A DNA stretch of 46,555 nt from Shewanella litoralis (GTDB taxonomy: Bacteria; Pseudomonadota; Gammaproteobacteria; Enterobacterales; Shewanellaceae), in assembly GCF_009828585.1 (NCBI RefSeq), contig NZ_WSRZ01000031.1, positions 1-46,555 on the forward strand. Reading direction: 5' to 3'. Position 1 is the stretch's first letter, and every line of letters starts with the position of its first letter. The position numbers and the translations under genes were made by a program. Shown piece after piece: positions 1 through 8,535 of this stretch. The notes beneath the pieces were generated by a model, which saw nothing but the letters and a program-made list of their open reading frames with translations, made no database searches and was not told the DNA's origin.

Positions 1-159
1 CCTACATTCCGAAGAACAAGAAGACAATTTCGAATAACTCAATACCTGTGAATGTCCACACAGATTTCTTGTTTAGATTGTTAAAGAGCGTACTAATACC
101 AAAAGAATCAATCTTTCGCTTAGTGACCGTTGACGCTAGGTCGTCGGCTTGGGCTGCGT
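1..159 (-). promoter_or_regulatory. rRNA operon leader with boxA (16S lies beyond left edge)
   Basis: On the minus strand this reads as the leader that precedes 16S rRNA. It holds a boxA antitermination element, CGCTCTTTAACA at 79-90, followed by AAATCTGTGTGGACATTCAC, closely resembling the E. coli rrn leader after its boxA. BoxA recruits NusB/S10 to make rRNA transcription resistant to Rho. The 16S gene should start just outside the window. An open reading frame across this stretch is accidental. Confidence 0.8.
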
Positions 160-187
160 ATTCTACGCTTTCCCGTGTCGGCGTCAA
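160..187 (-). promoter_or_regulatory. rrn promoter P2 (putative)
   Basis: Minus-strand hexamers TTGACG (182-187) and TAGAAT (160-165) are separated by 16 bp and followed by a GC-rich discriminator (ACGCAGCCC), the usual make-up of a stringently controlled, growth-rate-regulated rRNA promoter. It sits upstream of the boxA leader, which supports the call. Confidence 0.65.
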
Positions 188-292
188 GTGTTTTTTCAAA
201 CTTTCTTTTCGCCTTGAATTCTGTGTTTTGAAGCACTTCATTCAACCTAACCCGATGACCGCTTTCGCTGTCTGCCGTGTCAGTGGATGCGC

Positions 293-320
293 ATTATAGG
301 CACCGAGAGATTTAGTGCAA
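293..320 (-). promoter_or_regulatory. rrn promoter P1 (putative)
   Basis: Minus-strand TTGCAC (315-320) and a perfect TATAAT (293-298) are 16 bp apart, with GCGCATCC downstream as a GC-rich discriminator. About 130 bp separate it from P2, close to the tandem P1-P2 layout of E. coli rrn operons. The upstream A/T-rich stretch could act as an UP element but is also the terminator of the ccm operon. Confidence 0.65.
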
Positions 321-333
321 CCCCTTTTTAAAC

Positions 334-378
334 AAAAAAGGATCGCTTGGCGATCTTTTCACCAAAAACGATCCTTTT
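334..378 (-). terminator. Terminator of the ccmFGH-tlpA operon
   Basis: A stem GATCGC/GCGATC with a 3-base loop is followed on the minus strand by a run of six T. A second pairing, AAAAGGATCG with CGATCCTTTT flanking the first hairpin, is also possible. It lies downstream of the tlpA-like gene and only about 14 bp before the -35 of rrn P1, so it should insulate the rRNA promoter from ccm read-through. Confidence 0.7.
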
Positions 379-405
379 AGGCTTTTTAAGTGCTTTTCTG
401 CTGGT

Positions 406-984
406 TTATTGTGCTTTTTCGGTGCTTTTCCTGAATTGAGTCAGAAAGGCTATCGCGTTTTCATCGTCCCAGTCGACATATGAACGCACGTAGGCTACAA
501 GCTCACCTTGTTCATTTAAGATAAATGTTGCAGGTATTGTATCTAGCGGAAATACATCACGTAACTCTTGCTGTGGATCAAAGTAGGAATTAAATGAAGG
601 TAATCCCAACTCAACTAAGAAAGGTTTTACCACTGCTGAGTCGGCATCGATTGAAATGGGTAACAGTGCAAATTGCTCAGCATTGAGCGCTTGGGTTAAA
701 CGATGTAATGCTGGAAGTTCTCTTACACAAGGTGGACACCATGTGGCCCAAAGGTTCACAACAACAACCTTGCCTTTATAGTGTTCGAAGTTAACTTGTT
801 GACCAATTGCATTAGTGAAGTCCACTAGTGCAATTGGAAACGGTTGTGGCAGAACATTGATTCTGTCGAGAGTAGTTTGCGTGACTTGTTTAGTTTGTGC
901 TTGCATACCTGGATATGCACTCACCATATTTGTCATGCTTATTAGCACTGCACTGAATACGATTATCGCAAGCCACTTTTTCAA
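406..984 (-). CDS. TlpA/DsbE-like periplasmic thioredoxin-fold protein
   Basis: A 192-residue protein with an N-terminal signal or anchor segment (about residues 4-23) and a thioredoxin fold carrying the redox motif WCPPC (Cys83 and Cys86) and a TIPATFI segment containing the cis-proline loop. Such proteins reduce disulfides in the periplasm, often on apocytochromes or oxidase subunits. It follows ccmH closely as the last gene of the ccmF-ccmG-ccmH operon, so a role in keeping CXXCH motifs reduced is a reasonable inference. It differs from the upstream CcmG (WCPAC, YGAPETFI) and is a second thioredoxin in the same operon. The exact substrate cannot be read from sequence. Confidence 0.85.
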   Translation of the reverse strand: MKKWLAIIVFSAVLISMTNMVSAYPGMQAQTKQVTQTTLDRINVLPQPFPIALVDFTNAIGQQVNFEHYKGKVVVVNLWATWCPPCVRELPALHRLTQALNAEQFALLPISIDADSAVVKPFLVELGLPSFNSYFDPQQELRDVFPLDTIPATFILNEQGELVAYVRSYVDWDDENAIAFLTQFRKSTEKAQ

Positions 985-1002
985 TGTTGTTACTCCACGC
1001 TA

Positions 1003-1485
1003 TTATTTATTAGCCTTGTCTTTATTCAGTAGTGCGTCAAGCTCAGCCTGTTGTTCTGGTGTGAGTGCTTCAGCCTCAGCAGGTTGAATTCGTTGTCTAC
1101 GTACGAATATAAACCCGATAAGCAAACCAAACACTAATAAGCCTGCTGGGCCTAACCATAACACATAGGTTTTAGCATCAAGCTTTGGCTTATAGAGAAC
1201 AAAGTCACCATAACGACTTGTCATAAAGTCGATAATTTCAGAATCAGCTTTACCGCTATCGACCATTTTATAAACTTCAAAACGTAAATCTTGTGCTACA
1301 GGTGAATTGGAATCCACTAGGTTTTGATTCTGACACTGTGGGCAACGTAATTGATGCGCCAGTGACAACGCACGCTCTTGGTTATCTGCAGATTTAAATT
1401 CGTATGTATCTACTGGCGTAGCATAAACTGAGACCGTAAATAGTACGCTAGCAAAACAAAGTAATAATTTAGTCACCATGTTCAT
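1003..1485 (-). CDS. ccmH: Cytochrome c maturation protein CcmH
   Basis: 160 residues: signal peptide (1-22), the conserved LRCPQCQNQNLVDSNSP motif with redox Cys48 and Cys51, and one membrane helix near 105-127. CcmH is a periplasm-facing thiol oxidoreductase of the haem ligation complex that presents or reduces apocytochrome CXXCH. This is the short form: the TPR part (CcmI) is a separate divergent gene at 4446-5702. Its start codon overlaps the end of ccmG by one base, indicating translational coupling. Confidence 0.95.
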   Translation of the reverse strand: MNMVTKLLLCFASVLFTVSVYATPVDTYEFKSADNQERALSLAHQLRCPQCQNQNLVDSNSPVAQDLRFEVYKMVDSGKADSEIIDFMTSRYGDFVLYKPKLDAKTYVLWLGPAGLLVFGLLIGFIFVRRQRIQPAEAEALTPEQQAELDALLNKDKANK

Positions 1486-2039
1486 TAAGATGCCCCATCT
1501 GCTTTAGCTTCGGTTTGGAGTTGTTGGATCATTGGATATAACGTTTGCGTCCAAACGGTTTGATCAATTGGGCCCGCATAGCGATAACGTATAATGCCAT
1601 TATGATCGACAATAAATGTTTCTGGTGCGCCATATACACCAAGATCCAAACCTAACCTGCCATCTTTGTCGAAGACATTCAAAGTATAAGGATCACCTTG
1701 AGTCTGTAGCTCCTTGATTGCTAATGCACGTTCGTCACGATAATTGATACCATATATAGGTAATAGATTACGTTTTGATAGCATCATCAAATAGGGATGT
1801 TCATATTTACAGGCTGGACACCATGTCGCCCAAAAATTTAGGATTGACACTTTACCGCTGAGATCTTGCTCAGTCAGCATTTCAGTCGCTACTTCAAGTC
1901 GCTCTAGTTGGAAAGCCGGTATGGGCTTTCCTTCTAAGGCAGAATCCAGCACTTTTGGATTTAAAAATAATCCTTTATATAAGAACACGCCCATACCCAA
2001 AAATATGACTAGGGGTATAAACAGTACAAACTTCTTCAT
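1485..2039 (-). CDS. ccmG: Thiol:disulfide interchange protein CcmG/DsbE
   Basis: 184 residues: an N-terminal membrane anchor (about 4-22) and a periplasmic thioredoxin domain with WATWCPACKYEHP (Cys74, Cys77) and the CcmG-specific YGAPETFIVD segment around the cis-proline. CcmG passes electrons from DsbD to apocytochrome c/CcmH so haem can be attached. It sits between ccmF and ccmH, the standard operon position. Confidence 0.95.
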   Translation of the reverse strand: MKKFVLFIPLVIFLGMGVFLYKGLFLNPKVLDSALEGKPIPAFQLERLEVATEMLTEQDLSGKVSILNFWATWCPACKYEHPYLMMLSKRNLLPIYGINYRDERALAIKELQTQGDPYTLNVFDKDGRLGLDLGVYGAPETFIVDHNGIIRYRYAGPIDQTVWTQTLYPMIQQLQTEAKADGAS

Positions 2040-2054
2040 AGTCTCTCCGAGTGA

Positions 2055-4028
2055 TTATGCTGTCGCTAATTTTGCTTTAGCTGCTTCTTGCTGCTGTGCC
2101 ACTTGCTTTATACGATAACGCTTATCAGATGCAGCAAGGAATCCGCCCACCATCATAAAGATAGAGCCAAACCATAACCAACGAACAAATGGCTTGTAAT
2201 TAAGGCGAACAGCAAACTCAGTTAAACTAATTGGATCACCCATGGTGACATATAAATCACGGAATAGTCCCCAATCGATACCTGCTTCAGTCATGTCCAT
2301 AGTACGCACATTGTATTGGCGACGATCTGGTTTTAATAAAGTGATAAATTCATCGCCTTTATAAATCTCAATCTGACCTTGTTGCGCAGTATAGTTAGGA
2401 CCGACTACATTTTTAGTTTCTAAGTACTTAAATGTATAACCCGCTAACTCTTGTGAGATACCAGGTCCCATGCGAACGCTTTTTTCAATTGAGTAGTTAG
2501 ATACCATTGTTGCGCCAAGCACCGATACTGCAATACCAAAGTGAGCAATCATCATACCTAACTGACTACGACTGATTCTGCTCAGGCTAATACCACCCTC
2601 TTTTTGGCTAACAATGTTATATCCAGCGCGAAGTGTTGATAGCATAATCCAGGAAGTTGCTGCGACACCTGCCATAACCCAAGCATTAAACTCACCACCA
2701 GCAATAAACGGCACAATTACACCAATTACTAATGAGATAATTGCAGGTACTAATAATTGACGTTTAATTTCACCGGCTTTTGATTTTTTCCACCGAATGA
2801 TTGGACCAATGCCCATAAAGCCAAACAGCACAAGTACGATAGGTACGAATACAGCGTTAAAGTATGGAGGTCCAACTGAGATTTTACCCATGCCTAACGC
2901 ATCGATCAGTAATGGATATAATGTGCCTAGTAATACCGTACCTGCCGCAACTGTGAGTAATACATTACAGATAAGCAACATGGTTTCTTTTGATTTTAGT
3001 TCAAAGCGTGCAGGGCTACTCATTTCGCTCGCGCGGAAGGCAAATAGGGTCAATGAACCACCGACGGCAATACCGAGCAATAGTAAAATAAACAAACCAC
3101 GACTTGGGTCGGCAGCAAATGAATGCACTGATGTGAGTACACCGGAACGAACAATAAAGGTACCTAACAGACTTAATGAGAATGCAAAGATTGACAGTAA
3201 TACAGTCCAGTTACGGAATGCACCACGTTTTTCAGTCACAATCAATGAATGCAATAATGCAGTACCGACTAACCAAGGCATAAATGATGCGTTTTCAACT
3301 GGGTCCCAGAACCACCAGCCACCCCAGCCTAATTCGTAATATGCCCACCAAGACCCCAGTGAAATACCACCGGTTAAAAATATCCAGGCTGCGAGTGTCC
3401 ATGGACGACTCCAGCGTGCCCATGCAGAATCAAGTCGACCACTCATTAGTGCTGCAATAGCAAATGCAAAACATACTGAGAACCCCACGTAACCCAGATA
3501 TAGCATTGGAGGATGGAAAATCAGCCCCACATCTTGCAGCATTGGGTTTAAATCACGTCCTTCCATTGGGATCGGAAATAACCGTTCGAATGGACTAGAA
3601 GTCAAGACCATAAATAAAGTAAAGCCAACAACAATCATTGCAAGGACAGACAACACCCTTGCGGTAAAGACTTCTTCTAAGCCTTTACTAAAGATGGCGA
3701 CAGACATTGCCCAGACAGATAAAGCAAAAACCCAAAACAATAAGGATCCTTCATGACCACCCCAAACTGCGGCGATTTTGAAGAAAATGGGTAACTGTGA
3801 GTTTGAATGATGCGCGACGTAGGCAACAGAGAAGTCATCTGTCGCAAAGCTGTAGGCTAAGGTAATAACAGATAGACTGATAAAGAAAAACATACCGTAA
3901 GTCAGTGGCCAGGCATAACGAACTAGATACTGATCTTTACGAGCGGAGCCGAATAAAGGCACGCTAGCTAACAGTATGGCAAAAGCCAAACCGAGAATTA
4001 GCGAGAAATGTCCAAGTTCTGGAATCAT
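2055..4028 (-). CDS. ccmF: Haem lyase subunit CcmF
   Basis: 657 residues, strongly hydrophobic with many membrane helices, as expected for CcmF (E. coli about 650). The haem-binding WWD signature WGGWWFWDPVENASF is at about 235-249 and the FHPP histidine at about 172. CcmF takes haem from holo-CcmE and, with CcmH/CcmI, ligates it to apocytochrome c at the periplasmic face. First gene of the leftward ccmF-ccmG-ccmH-tlpA operon. The ATG is preceded by AAGGAAT as ribosome-binding site. Confidence 0.97.
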   Translation of the reverse strand: MIPELGHFSLILGLAFAILLASVPLFGSARKDQYLVRYAWPLTYGMFFFISLSVITLAYSFATDDFSVAYVAHHSNSQLPIFFKIAAVWGGHEGSLLFWVFALSVWAMSVAIFSKGLEEVFTARVLSVLAMIVVGFTLFMVLTSSPFERLFPIPMEGRDLNPMLQDVGLIFHPPMLYLGYVGFSVCFAFAIAALMSGRLDSAWARWSRPWTLAAWIFLTGGISLGSWWAYYELGWGGWWFWDPVENASFMPWLVGTALLHSLIVTEKRGAFRNWTVLLSIFAFSLSLLGTFIVRSGVLTSVHSFAADPSRGLFILLLLGIAVGGSLTLFAFRASEMSSPARFELKSKETMLLICNVLLTVAAGTVLLGTLYPLLIDALGMGKISVGPPYFNAVFVPIVLVLFGFMGIGPIIRWKKSKAGEIKRQLLVPAIISLVIGVIVPFIAGGEFNAWVMAGVAATSWIMLSTLRAGYNIVSQKEGGISLSRISRSQLGMMIAHFGIAVSVLGATMVSNYSIEKSVRMGPGISQELAGYTFKYLETKNVVGPNYTAQQGQIEIYKGDEFITLLKPDRRQYNVRTMDMTEAGIDWGLFRDLYVTMGDPISLTEFAVRLNYKPFVRWLWFGSIFMMVGGFLAASDKRYRIKQVAQQQEAAKAKLATA

Positions 4029-4445
4029 GGGTATTCCTTAGTCTAAATAATTAAGCGGATCTGAAACAAACAAACCACGACAGTATCAATTAATGCATTG
4101 AAACTAATATACGCACATTAGCTTAAACGAATTTTAACGCATTTTAGAACTTGCTATTGCATCTGTCTGCCCTTTTCGTACAAAACTGGGTCACTAGTCT
4201 CATTATAAACATTCTAAGCCATCAAAATGAATTTCTAGCTACGGCATGTGACACAAGGTTAATTATAAAGTTTCATACAAATTAACAAACACATCTAATC
4301 TGTGAACCAGTACGCAACTCTCAGGATTTGGATTCATATCTTCCTTATATTACTATTCAATTAATAATCTTTACGTATAATCAAACTTCCAAGCACTGCG
4401 GTAAACCCCGCTTCTTTTGTTAACCTAAAAGTGAATATTTATACA
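4029..4445. other. Divergent intergenic region ccmF / ccmI
   Basis: About 415 bp of A/T-rich DNA between two divergent ccm transcription units. A TATAAT at 4376-4381 (plus strand) is a candidate -10 for ccmI, but its -35 (TATTCA-like) is poor. On the minus strand I see only weak candidates for ccmF. No RNA gene or convincing open reading frame is present. Confidence 0.4.
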
Positions 4446-5702
4446 ATGACCACATTTTGGATTTTTATTGCGCTTGTCGTACTCATCGGCCTAATCATGA
4501 TTTGGGTTCCTCATTTTCGTCAACAGAAACTGCTCCAAGCAGAGGAGGCTGGCGTTCGTAAACAGACCAACCTTGAACTCTATGGTGAGCGTTTAGCAAT
4601 ACTCGAAAAAGAGCTACAAGATGAATTGCTCGATAAAGCCGAATTTGATGCACTAAAAAAAGAGCTTGAAATCAATTTATTGCAAGATATGAAGCAGGAA
4701 GGTGACGACTCATTAGACGTTGAGATTAAACCTAAAAGTGCTTTATGGCCTGCCTTTATGACCATTTGTTTGCTTGCCATTTCAGGTTATTTTTATCAAC
4801 AACTTGGTGCTTATAATGAAATAGCCAACCCACCTCAAGCAAACAATCCTCATCAAGGAATGGATCCTGCTCAAATTATGTCGCAACGCGTGCAAATGAT
4901 GGAAGCACAAGTTCAGGCAGAACCAGATAACAGCCAAGCTTGGTTTAGTCTCGGTCATGCTTATGTCTCAGCAAACCAATACGACAAAGCAGTAGCGGCG
5001 TTTGATAAAGTCATGGCATTAGTTGGTACGCACGCAGAATTACTCGGACCTAAAGCAACAGCACTTTATTACAAAGCTGGTCAGAAAATTACGCCTGATA
5101 TTCAAACGATTATCGATCAATCTCTAGCTTTAGATCCCCAAGACCCATCAACATTATTACTCGTGGGAATGGATGCGTTTTTTACGGCTGACTACAACAA
5201 AGCCATTGACGCTTGGCAGATGATTTTAGACAGCGACCGTAACGACGTTGATCGCACAGCATTAATGAATGCAATTGAATCGGCGAAGATGCGCATGGGT
5301 GAAACAGCAGACGCTACGATGCCTGATGATGCTAACCATAGCGCAGTAAAAGCTATTAACACCAAAACACTTGCTATTGAAGTGGTTATCTCAAGCGAGC
5401 TAGCAGACAAAGTGAGCGATACAGACACTGTGTTTATCTTTGCCCGTGCTACACAGGGTCCAAAAGTACCGCTAGCAGCAATGAAAGTGAGTGCAGCTAA
5501 TCTCCCTACAACTATTACCCTAGATGATAGTACCTCAATGGGCGGCGATTTAACCTTAAGCTCAGCTAAAGAAGTTGAAGTAATTGCGGTACTATCTAAA
5601 AATGGTAGTGTTAAACCGCAAACTGGTGACTTGAAGGGCACTATTGATGCTATTGCAGTAGGTGGAAGCGCTACATTAACGTTAGATACGCTAGTACAAT
5701 AA
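4446..5702 (+). CDS. ccmI: Cytochrome c maturation protein CcmI (TPR)
   Basis: 418 residues from the ATG chosen here, which gives MTTFWIFIALVVL; an in-frame GTG five codons upstream is the alternative start. Two membrane helices (about 2-20 and 99-117) flank a cytoplasmic loop rich in charged helix (about 30-85), followed by a periplasmic domain with TPR repeats (about 160-285) and a C-terminal beta-rich domain. CcmI binds the C-terminus of apocytochrome c and delivers it to CcmF/H. It is equivalent to the C-terminal half of E. coli CcmH. It is transcribed away from ccmFGH rather than with it. Confidence 0.9.
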   Translation: MTTFWIFIALVVLIGLIMIWVPHFRQQKLLQAEEAGVRKQTNLELYGERLAILEKELQDELLDKAEFDALKKELEINLLQDMKQEGDDSLDVEIKPKSALWPAFMTICLLAISGYFYQQLGAYNEIANPPQANNPHQGMDPAQIMSQRVQMMEAQVQAEPDNSQAWFSLGHAYVSANQYDKAVAAFDKVMALVGTHAELLGPKATALYYKAGQKITPDIQTIIDQSLALDPQDPSTLLLVGMDAFFTADYNKAIDAWQMILDSDRNDVDRTALMNAIESAKMRMGETADATMPDDANHSAVKAINTKTLAIEVVISSELADKVSDTDTVFIFARATQGPKVPLAAMKVSAANLPTTITLDDSTSMGGDLTLSSAKEVEVIAVLSKNGSVKPQTGDLKGTIDAIAVGGSATLTLDTLVQ

Positions 5703-5783
5703 CACAAGCGATAGATTAAAAATGATTGCTGTGTAACACGTTTTATATAGCAATCGTTAAATCTCCCAAAAAGCACCCATAAA

Positions 5784-5810
5784 AAAACCGGCTAATAAGC
5801 CGGTTTTTGG
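5784..5810. terminator. Bidirectional terminator between ccmI and the cytochrome gene
   Basis: AAAACCGGCT, an AATA loop, then AGCCGGTTTT, with A-runs and T-runs on either side, so it can end transcription from both convergent genes. Confidence 0.85.
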
Positions 5811-5823
5811 TTTAGTCGAAAAA

Positions 5824-6117
5824 TTACTTAGACATAAACTCGATAGCGTTTTTGTAATCATCGTCTGTACAATCTGTACACATACCACCTGGTGGCATTG
5901 CATTTAAACCAGACTTAACAGAACCCACTAAGGCATCTAAACCTTTAGCTAGGCGTGGTTCCCAAGCAGCAGTATCATGAACTTTTGGCGCACCGGCCAC
6001 ACCCATGCTGTGACATACTTGACACGCTTTGTTGTAAATAGCTTCACCTTCTTGAGCAAACACATTCGCAGACAAAGTTAATGCAGCTACTGCAGTCATT
6101 GCTAACAATTTTTTCAT
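5824..6117 (-). CDS. scyA: Monoheme cytochrome c5-type protein (ScyA-like)
   Basis: 97 residues starting at MKKLLAM, which is preceded by AGGAACGTTGAAC; a longer reading frame upstream lacks these features. A cleavable signal peptide (1-21, ending at VFA) is followed by one haem motif CQVCH, a MPPGGM segment giving the axial methionine, and CTDC, the cysteine pair typical of cytochrome c5. These are soluble periplasmic electron carriers, in Shewanella reported to pass electrons to terminal oxidase or peroxidase. The gene sits alone, convergent to ccmI and divergent from ccmABCDE, inside the machinery that matures it. Confidence 0.88.
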   Translation of the reverse strand: MKKLLAMTAVAALTLSANVFAQEGEAIYNKACQVCHSMGVAGAPKVHDTAAWEPRLAKGLDALVGSVKSGLNAMPPGGMCTDCTDDDYKNAIEFMSK

Positions 6118-6442
6118 GTTCAACGTTCCTAATTGCAAATATACAAAGCTTAACGCTGCCCTTTGATTTAGAAGGCAGACTCTTTTTAGCACAACTAGAT
6201 TACTACAAATAGCAAAAAAACTCATCTTTTTGTGATAACAATCTCAGCTTGGTCTCTAAATCAAGACAATCTGGCTAGTTCAGGTAATATATTAGTAATT
6301 GTTAAAAAAGTTCAATTGATATTGTTTTTTTTGGAACTATATCAAATTGCTAGCACTTAGTCTGAGACAAAGCTAAACCGACAAATGCCTTTGTGTTAGT
6401 ATCATTTCGAATTCATCCTCACGAGTAAATTAAGAGGGATAA
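6118..6442. other. Divergent regulatory region scyA-like / ccmABCDE
   Basis: 325 bp without a gene. It contains a CRP-like palindrome (6231-6246, listed separately) and an A/T-rich inverted pair ATTGATAT (6315-6322) and ATATCAAAT (6339-6347). Possible minus-strand -10 elements for the cytochrome are TAAAAA (6183-6188) and TAATCT (6197-6202). No clear -35/-10 pair for ccmA could be fixed. Confidence 0.4.
6231..6246. promoter_or_regulatory. Candidate CRP-binding site
   Basis: TGTGA-N6-TCTCA differs from the CRP consensus TGTGA-N6-TCACA at one base. If the cytochrome gene starts from the TAAAAA box at 6183-6188, the site would be centred near -62, a class I CRP position. In Shewanella CRP is an established activator of respiratory genes; the link here is inference. 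Confidence 0.4.
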
Positions 6443-7093
6443 GTGACCATATCAAATCAACCAAGAGTACTGTTAAGTGCCAACGAATTAACCTGTATTC
6501 GTGAGGAACGCATATTATTTGATGGACTCAGTTTTACTATTAATACGGGTGATATCGTCCAAATTGAAGGTCCTAACGGCGCAGGTAAAACAAGTTTATT
6601 ACGCATCATTGCGGGTCTGTCACGTCCATACGCTGGAGAAGTACAATACCTAGGTGACGACATTACACGTTGCCGTGATGAGTTCAATCATGACTTACTT
6701 TATTTAGGCCATTTAGCCGGTGTAAAAAGTGAACTCACAGCAGAAGAAAATCTTAACTTCAATTTAAGAATCAGTGGATATGATGACTTCGATACCACGG
6801 AGTTACTCGCTAAAGTAAACCTAGCTGGATTTGAAGAAGCCCTTGCCGGACATTTGTCTGCAGGACAACATCGACGCACCGCACTCGCTAGATTACAACA
6901 CAGCAATTGCAAAATATGGATTTTGGACGAACCCTTTACCGCTATAGACAAAAAAGGCGTAGAAGAGTTAGAGCAGTTATTTATTCATCATGCTAAGTCT
7001 GGAGGATGTGTCATTTTAACGACACACCAAGATATGAGCATTATTAGTGATGACATATTACGTAAAATCACGCTCGACTATCGCTTCGCATAA
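6443..7093 (+). CDS. ccmA: Haem exporter ATPase CcmA
   Basis: 216 residues, starting at GTG with GAGGGAT just upstream. A single ABC ATPase domain: Walker [10 protein letters not shown] (43-51), signature LSAGQ (138-142), Walker B ILDEP (Asp162, Glu163) and H-loop His195. CcmA drives CcmB/CcmC/CcmD in releasing holo-CcmE, the periplasmic haem chaperone. First gene of the rightward ccmABCDE operon; ccmB starts about 10 bp after its stop. Confidence 0.96.
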   Translation: MTISNQPRVLLSANELTCIREERILFDGLSFTINTGDIVQIEGPNGAGKTSLLRIIAGLSRPYAGEVQYLGDDITRCRDEFNHDLLYLGHLAGVKSELTAEENLNFNLRISGYDDFDTTELLAKVNLAGFEEALAGHLSAGQHRRTALARLQHSNCKIWILDEPFTAIDKKGVEELEQLFIHHAKSGGCVILTTHQDMSIISDDILRKITLDYRFA

Positions 7094-7102
7094 GGTATCT
7101 GA

Positions 7103-7789
7103 ATGAAACGAGGAATTAGTTATACCGCGGCATTCATGACGCTCTTACAGCGTGATTTGCGCATTGCTATCCGCCATCGTGGGGATATTTTCAATCCACT
7201 ATTGTTTTTTATATTGGTTGTGACTTTGTTCCCTTTAGGAATTGGGCCTGAACCACAAGTGCTCACCCGAGTCGCCCCTGGGATTATTTGGGTTGCAGCA
7301 CTCTTAGCGTCAATGTTGTCGCTTGAGCGTTTATTTAAAGCTGATTATAACGATGGCACCCTAGAGCAAATGCTATTAAGCCCTCAACCTCTGTCATTAT
7401 TAGTATTGGCGAAAGTATTAGCTCATTGGATATTAACCGGAGTACCTTTAATTTTAGTTGCACCATTGCTTGCTGTATTACTTCACTTAGACAGCAATAG
7501 CTATGGTGCATTGATGGCAACGCTAGCACTAGGCACCCCAGTGTTATCTTTACTCGGAGCGATTGGCGTGGCTTTAACTGTTGGCCTTAGGAAAGGCGGC
7601 GTGTTACTGAGCTTATTGATTTTACCCTTATATATTCCGGTGCTTATTTTTGCCACGAGCGCCATTGATGCAGCCGGGCTAAACCTAGCTTATGATGGTC
7701 AACTTGCAATTCTAGCGGCAATGTTGGTCGGTTCTTTAATCTTGGCACCTTTTGCAATTGGCGCCTCTTTACGTGTGAGTACAAACTAA
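7103..7789 (+). CDS. ccmB: Haem exporter permease CcmB
   Basis: 228 residues with six predicted membrane helices, the usual size of CcmB. The N-terminal amphipathic part RDLRIAIRHRGDIFNPLLFF is typical of the family. It is the membrane partner of CcmA in the CcmABCD complex that releases haem-loaded CcmE. Its TAA stop overlaps the ccmC ATG by one base, so the two are probably translationally coupled. Confidence 0.96.
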   Translation: MKRGISYTAAFMTLLQRDLRIAIRHRGDIFNPLLFFILVVTLFPLGIGPEPQVLTRVAPGIIWVAALLASMLSLERLFKADYNDGTLEQMLLSPQPLSLLVLAKVLAHWILTGVPLILVAPLLAVLLHLDSNSYGALMATLALGTPVLSLLGAIGVALTVGLRKGGVLLSLLILPLYIPVLIFATSAIDAAGLNLAYDGQLAILAAMLVGSLILAPFAIGASLRVSTN

Positions 7790-8535
7790 TGTGGAAATGG
7801 CTACATTCTTACGCAGACCCCGAACGGGCGTATAAATTATCTGGCACTTTGTTGCCATGGTTTTCTATATTAGCAATATTGCTTGTGGGTACAGGCAGCA
7901 TTTGGGGATTACTCTTTGCCCCAACTGATTACCAGCAAGGAGATAGCTATCGCATCATCTTCATCCACGTCCCTGCAGCCTCAATGTCTATGGCAGCGTA
8001 CATGGGTATGGCAACAGCCTCATTTATTGGTCTTGTTTGGCAAATTAAGTCCGCAGACTGGGCAGCCGCGGCAATTGCGCCGATTGGTGCAGTCATTACT
8101 TTTATCGCTCTATTAACTGGCGCGGCATGGGGTAAACCGATGTGGGGCACCTGGTGGGTTTGGGATGCACGCCTAACATCAGAGCTGGTGCTACTGTTCT
8201 TATATCTTGGGGTGATTTCTTTATACGCCTCATTTGAAGATAAAGTCCTTGCAGCTCGTGCTGCTGGAATTCTTGCAATAGTAGGTGTGATTAATATTCC
8301 AATCATTAAGTATTCTGTTGATTGGTGGAGCAGTTTACACCAACCATCCACAATTAAAATTACCGAAAAATCAACCATGTCGAGCGACATGTTATATCCA
8401 TTACTGATCAATATTGTTGGTTTTGGCATGATGATAGGCGCTATAACACTCGTTCGTTATAGAACAGAAATCCTAGCTCGTAACGGTATGCGTCCATGGG
8501 TACGCGAACTCGCCACTGCAGAGGAGGCCAAGTAA
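7789..8535 (+). CDS. ccmC: Haem handling protein CcmC
   Basis: 248 residues with about six membrane helices. The tryptophan-rich WWD signature MWGTWWVWDARLTSE lies at about 118-132, flanked by His60 and His184, the positions of the two axial haem ligands in E. coli CcmC. CcmC loads haem onto CcmE at the outer face of the inner membrane. It overlaps ccmB and ccmD by one base each. Confidence 0.97.
   Translation: MWKWLHSYADPERAYKLSGTLLPWFSILAILLVGTGSIWGLLFAPTDYQQGDSYRIIFIHVPAASMSMAAYMGMATASFIGLVWQIKSADWAAAAIAPIGAVITFIALLTGAAWGKPMWGTWWVWDARLTSELVLLFLYLGVISLYASFEDKVLAARAAGILAIVGVINIPIIKYSVDWWSSLHQPSTIKITEKSTMSSDMLYPLLINIVGFGMMIGAITLVRYRTEILARNGMRPWVRELATAEEAK

Noticed and set aside
2-241. 79-codon open frame on the minus strand
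   Set aside because: It covers the rrn promoter P2 and boxA leader; no ribosome-binding site and no resemblance to a protein.
2797-3339. 180-codon plus-strand frame inside ccmF
   Set aside because: Antisense shadow of a well-supported gene; low-complexity Ser/Asn/Pro composition.
4229-4320. TGTGA motifs in the ccmF-ccmI spacer as CRP sites
   Set aside because: Their second half-sites (GTTAA, ACGCA) do not match TCACA well enough.
5192-5776. 194-codon minus-strand frame over ccmI
   Set aside because: Shadow of ccmI, runs through the terminator region and lacks any recognisable motif.
7947-8429. 160-codon minus-strand frame over ccmC
   Set aside because: Antisense to the conserved WWD-domain gene; no ribosome-binding site.
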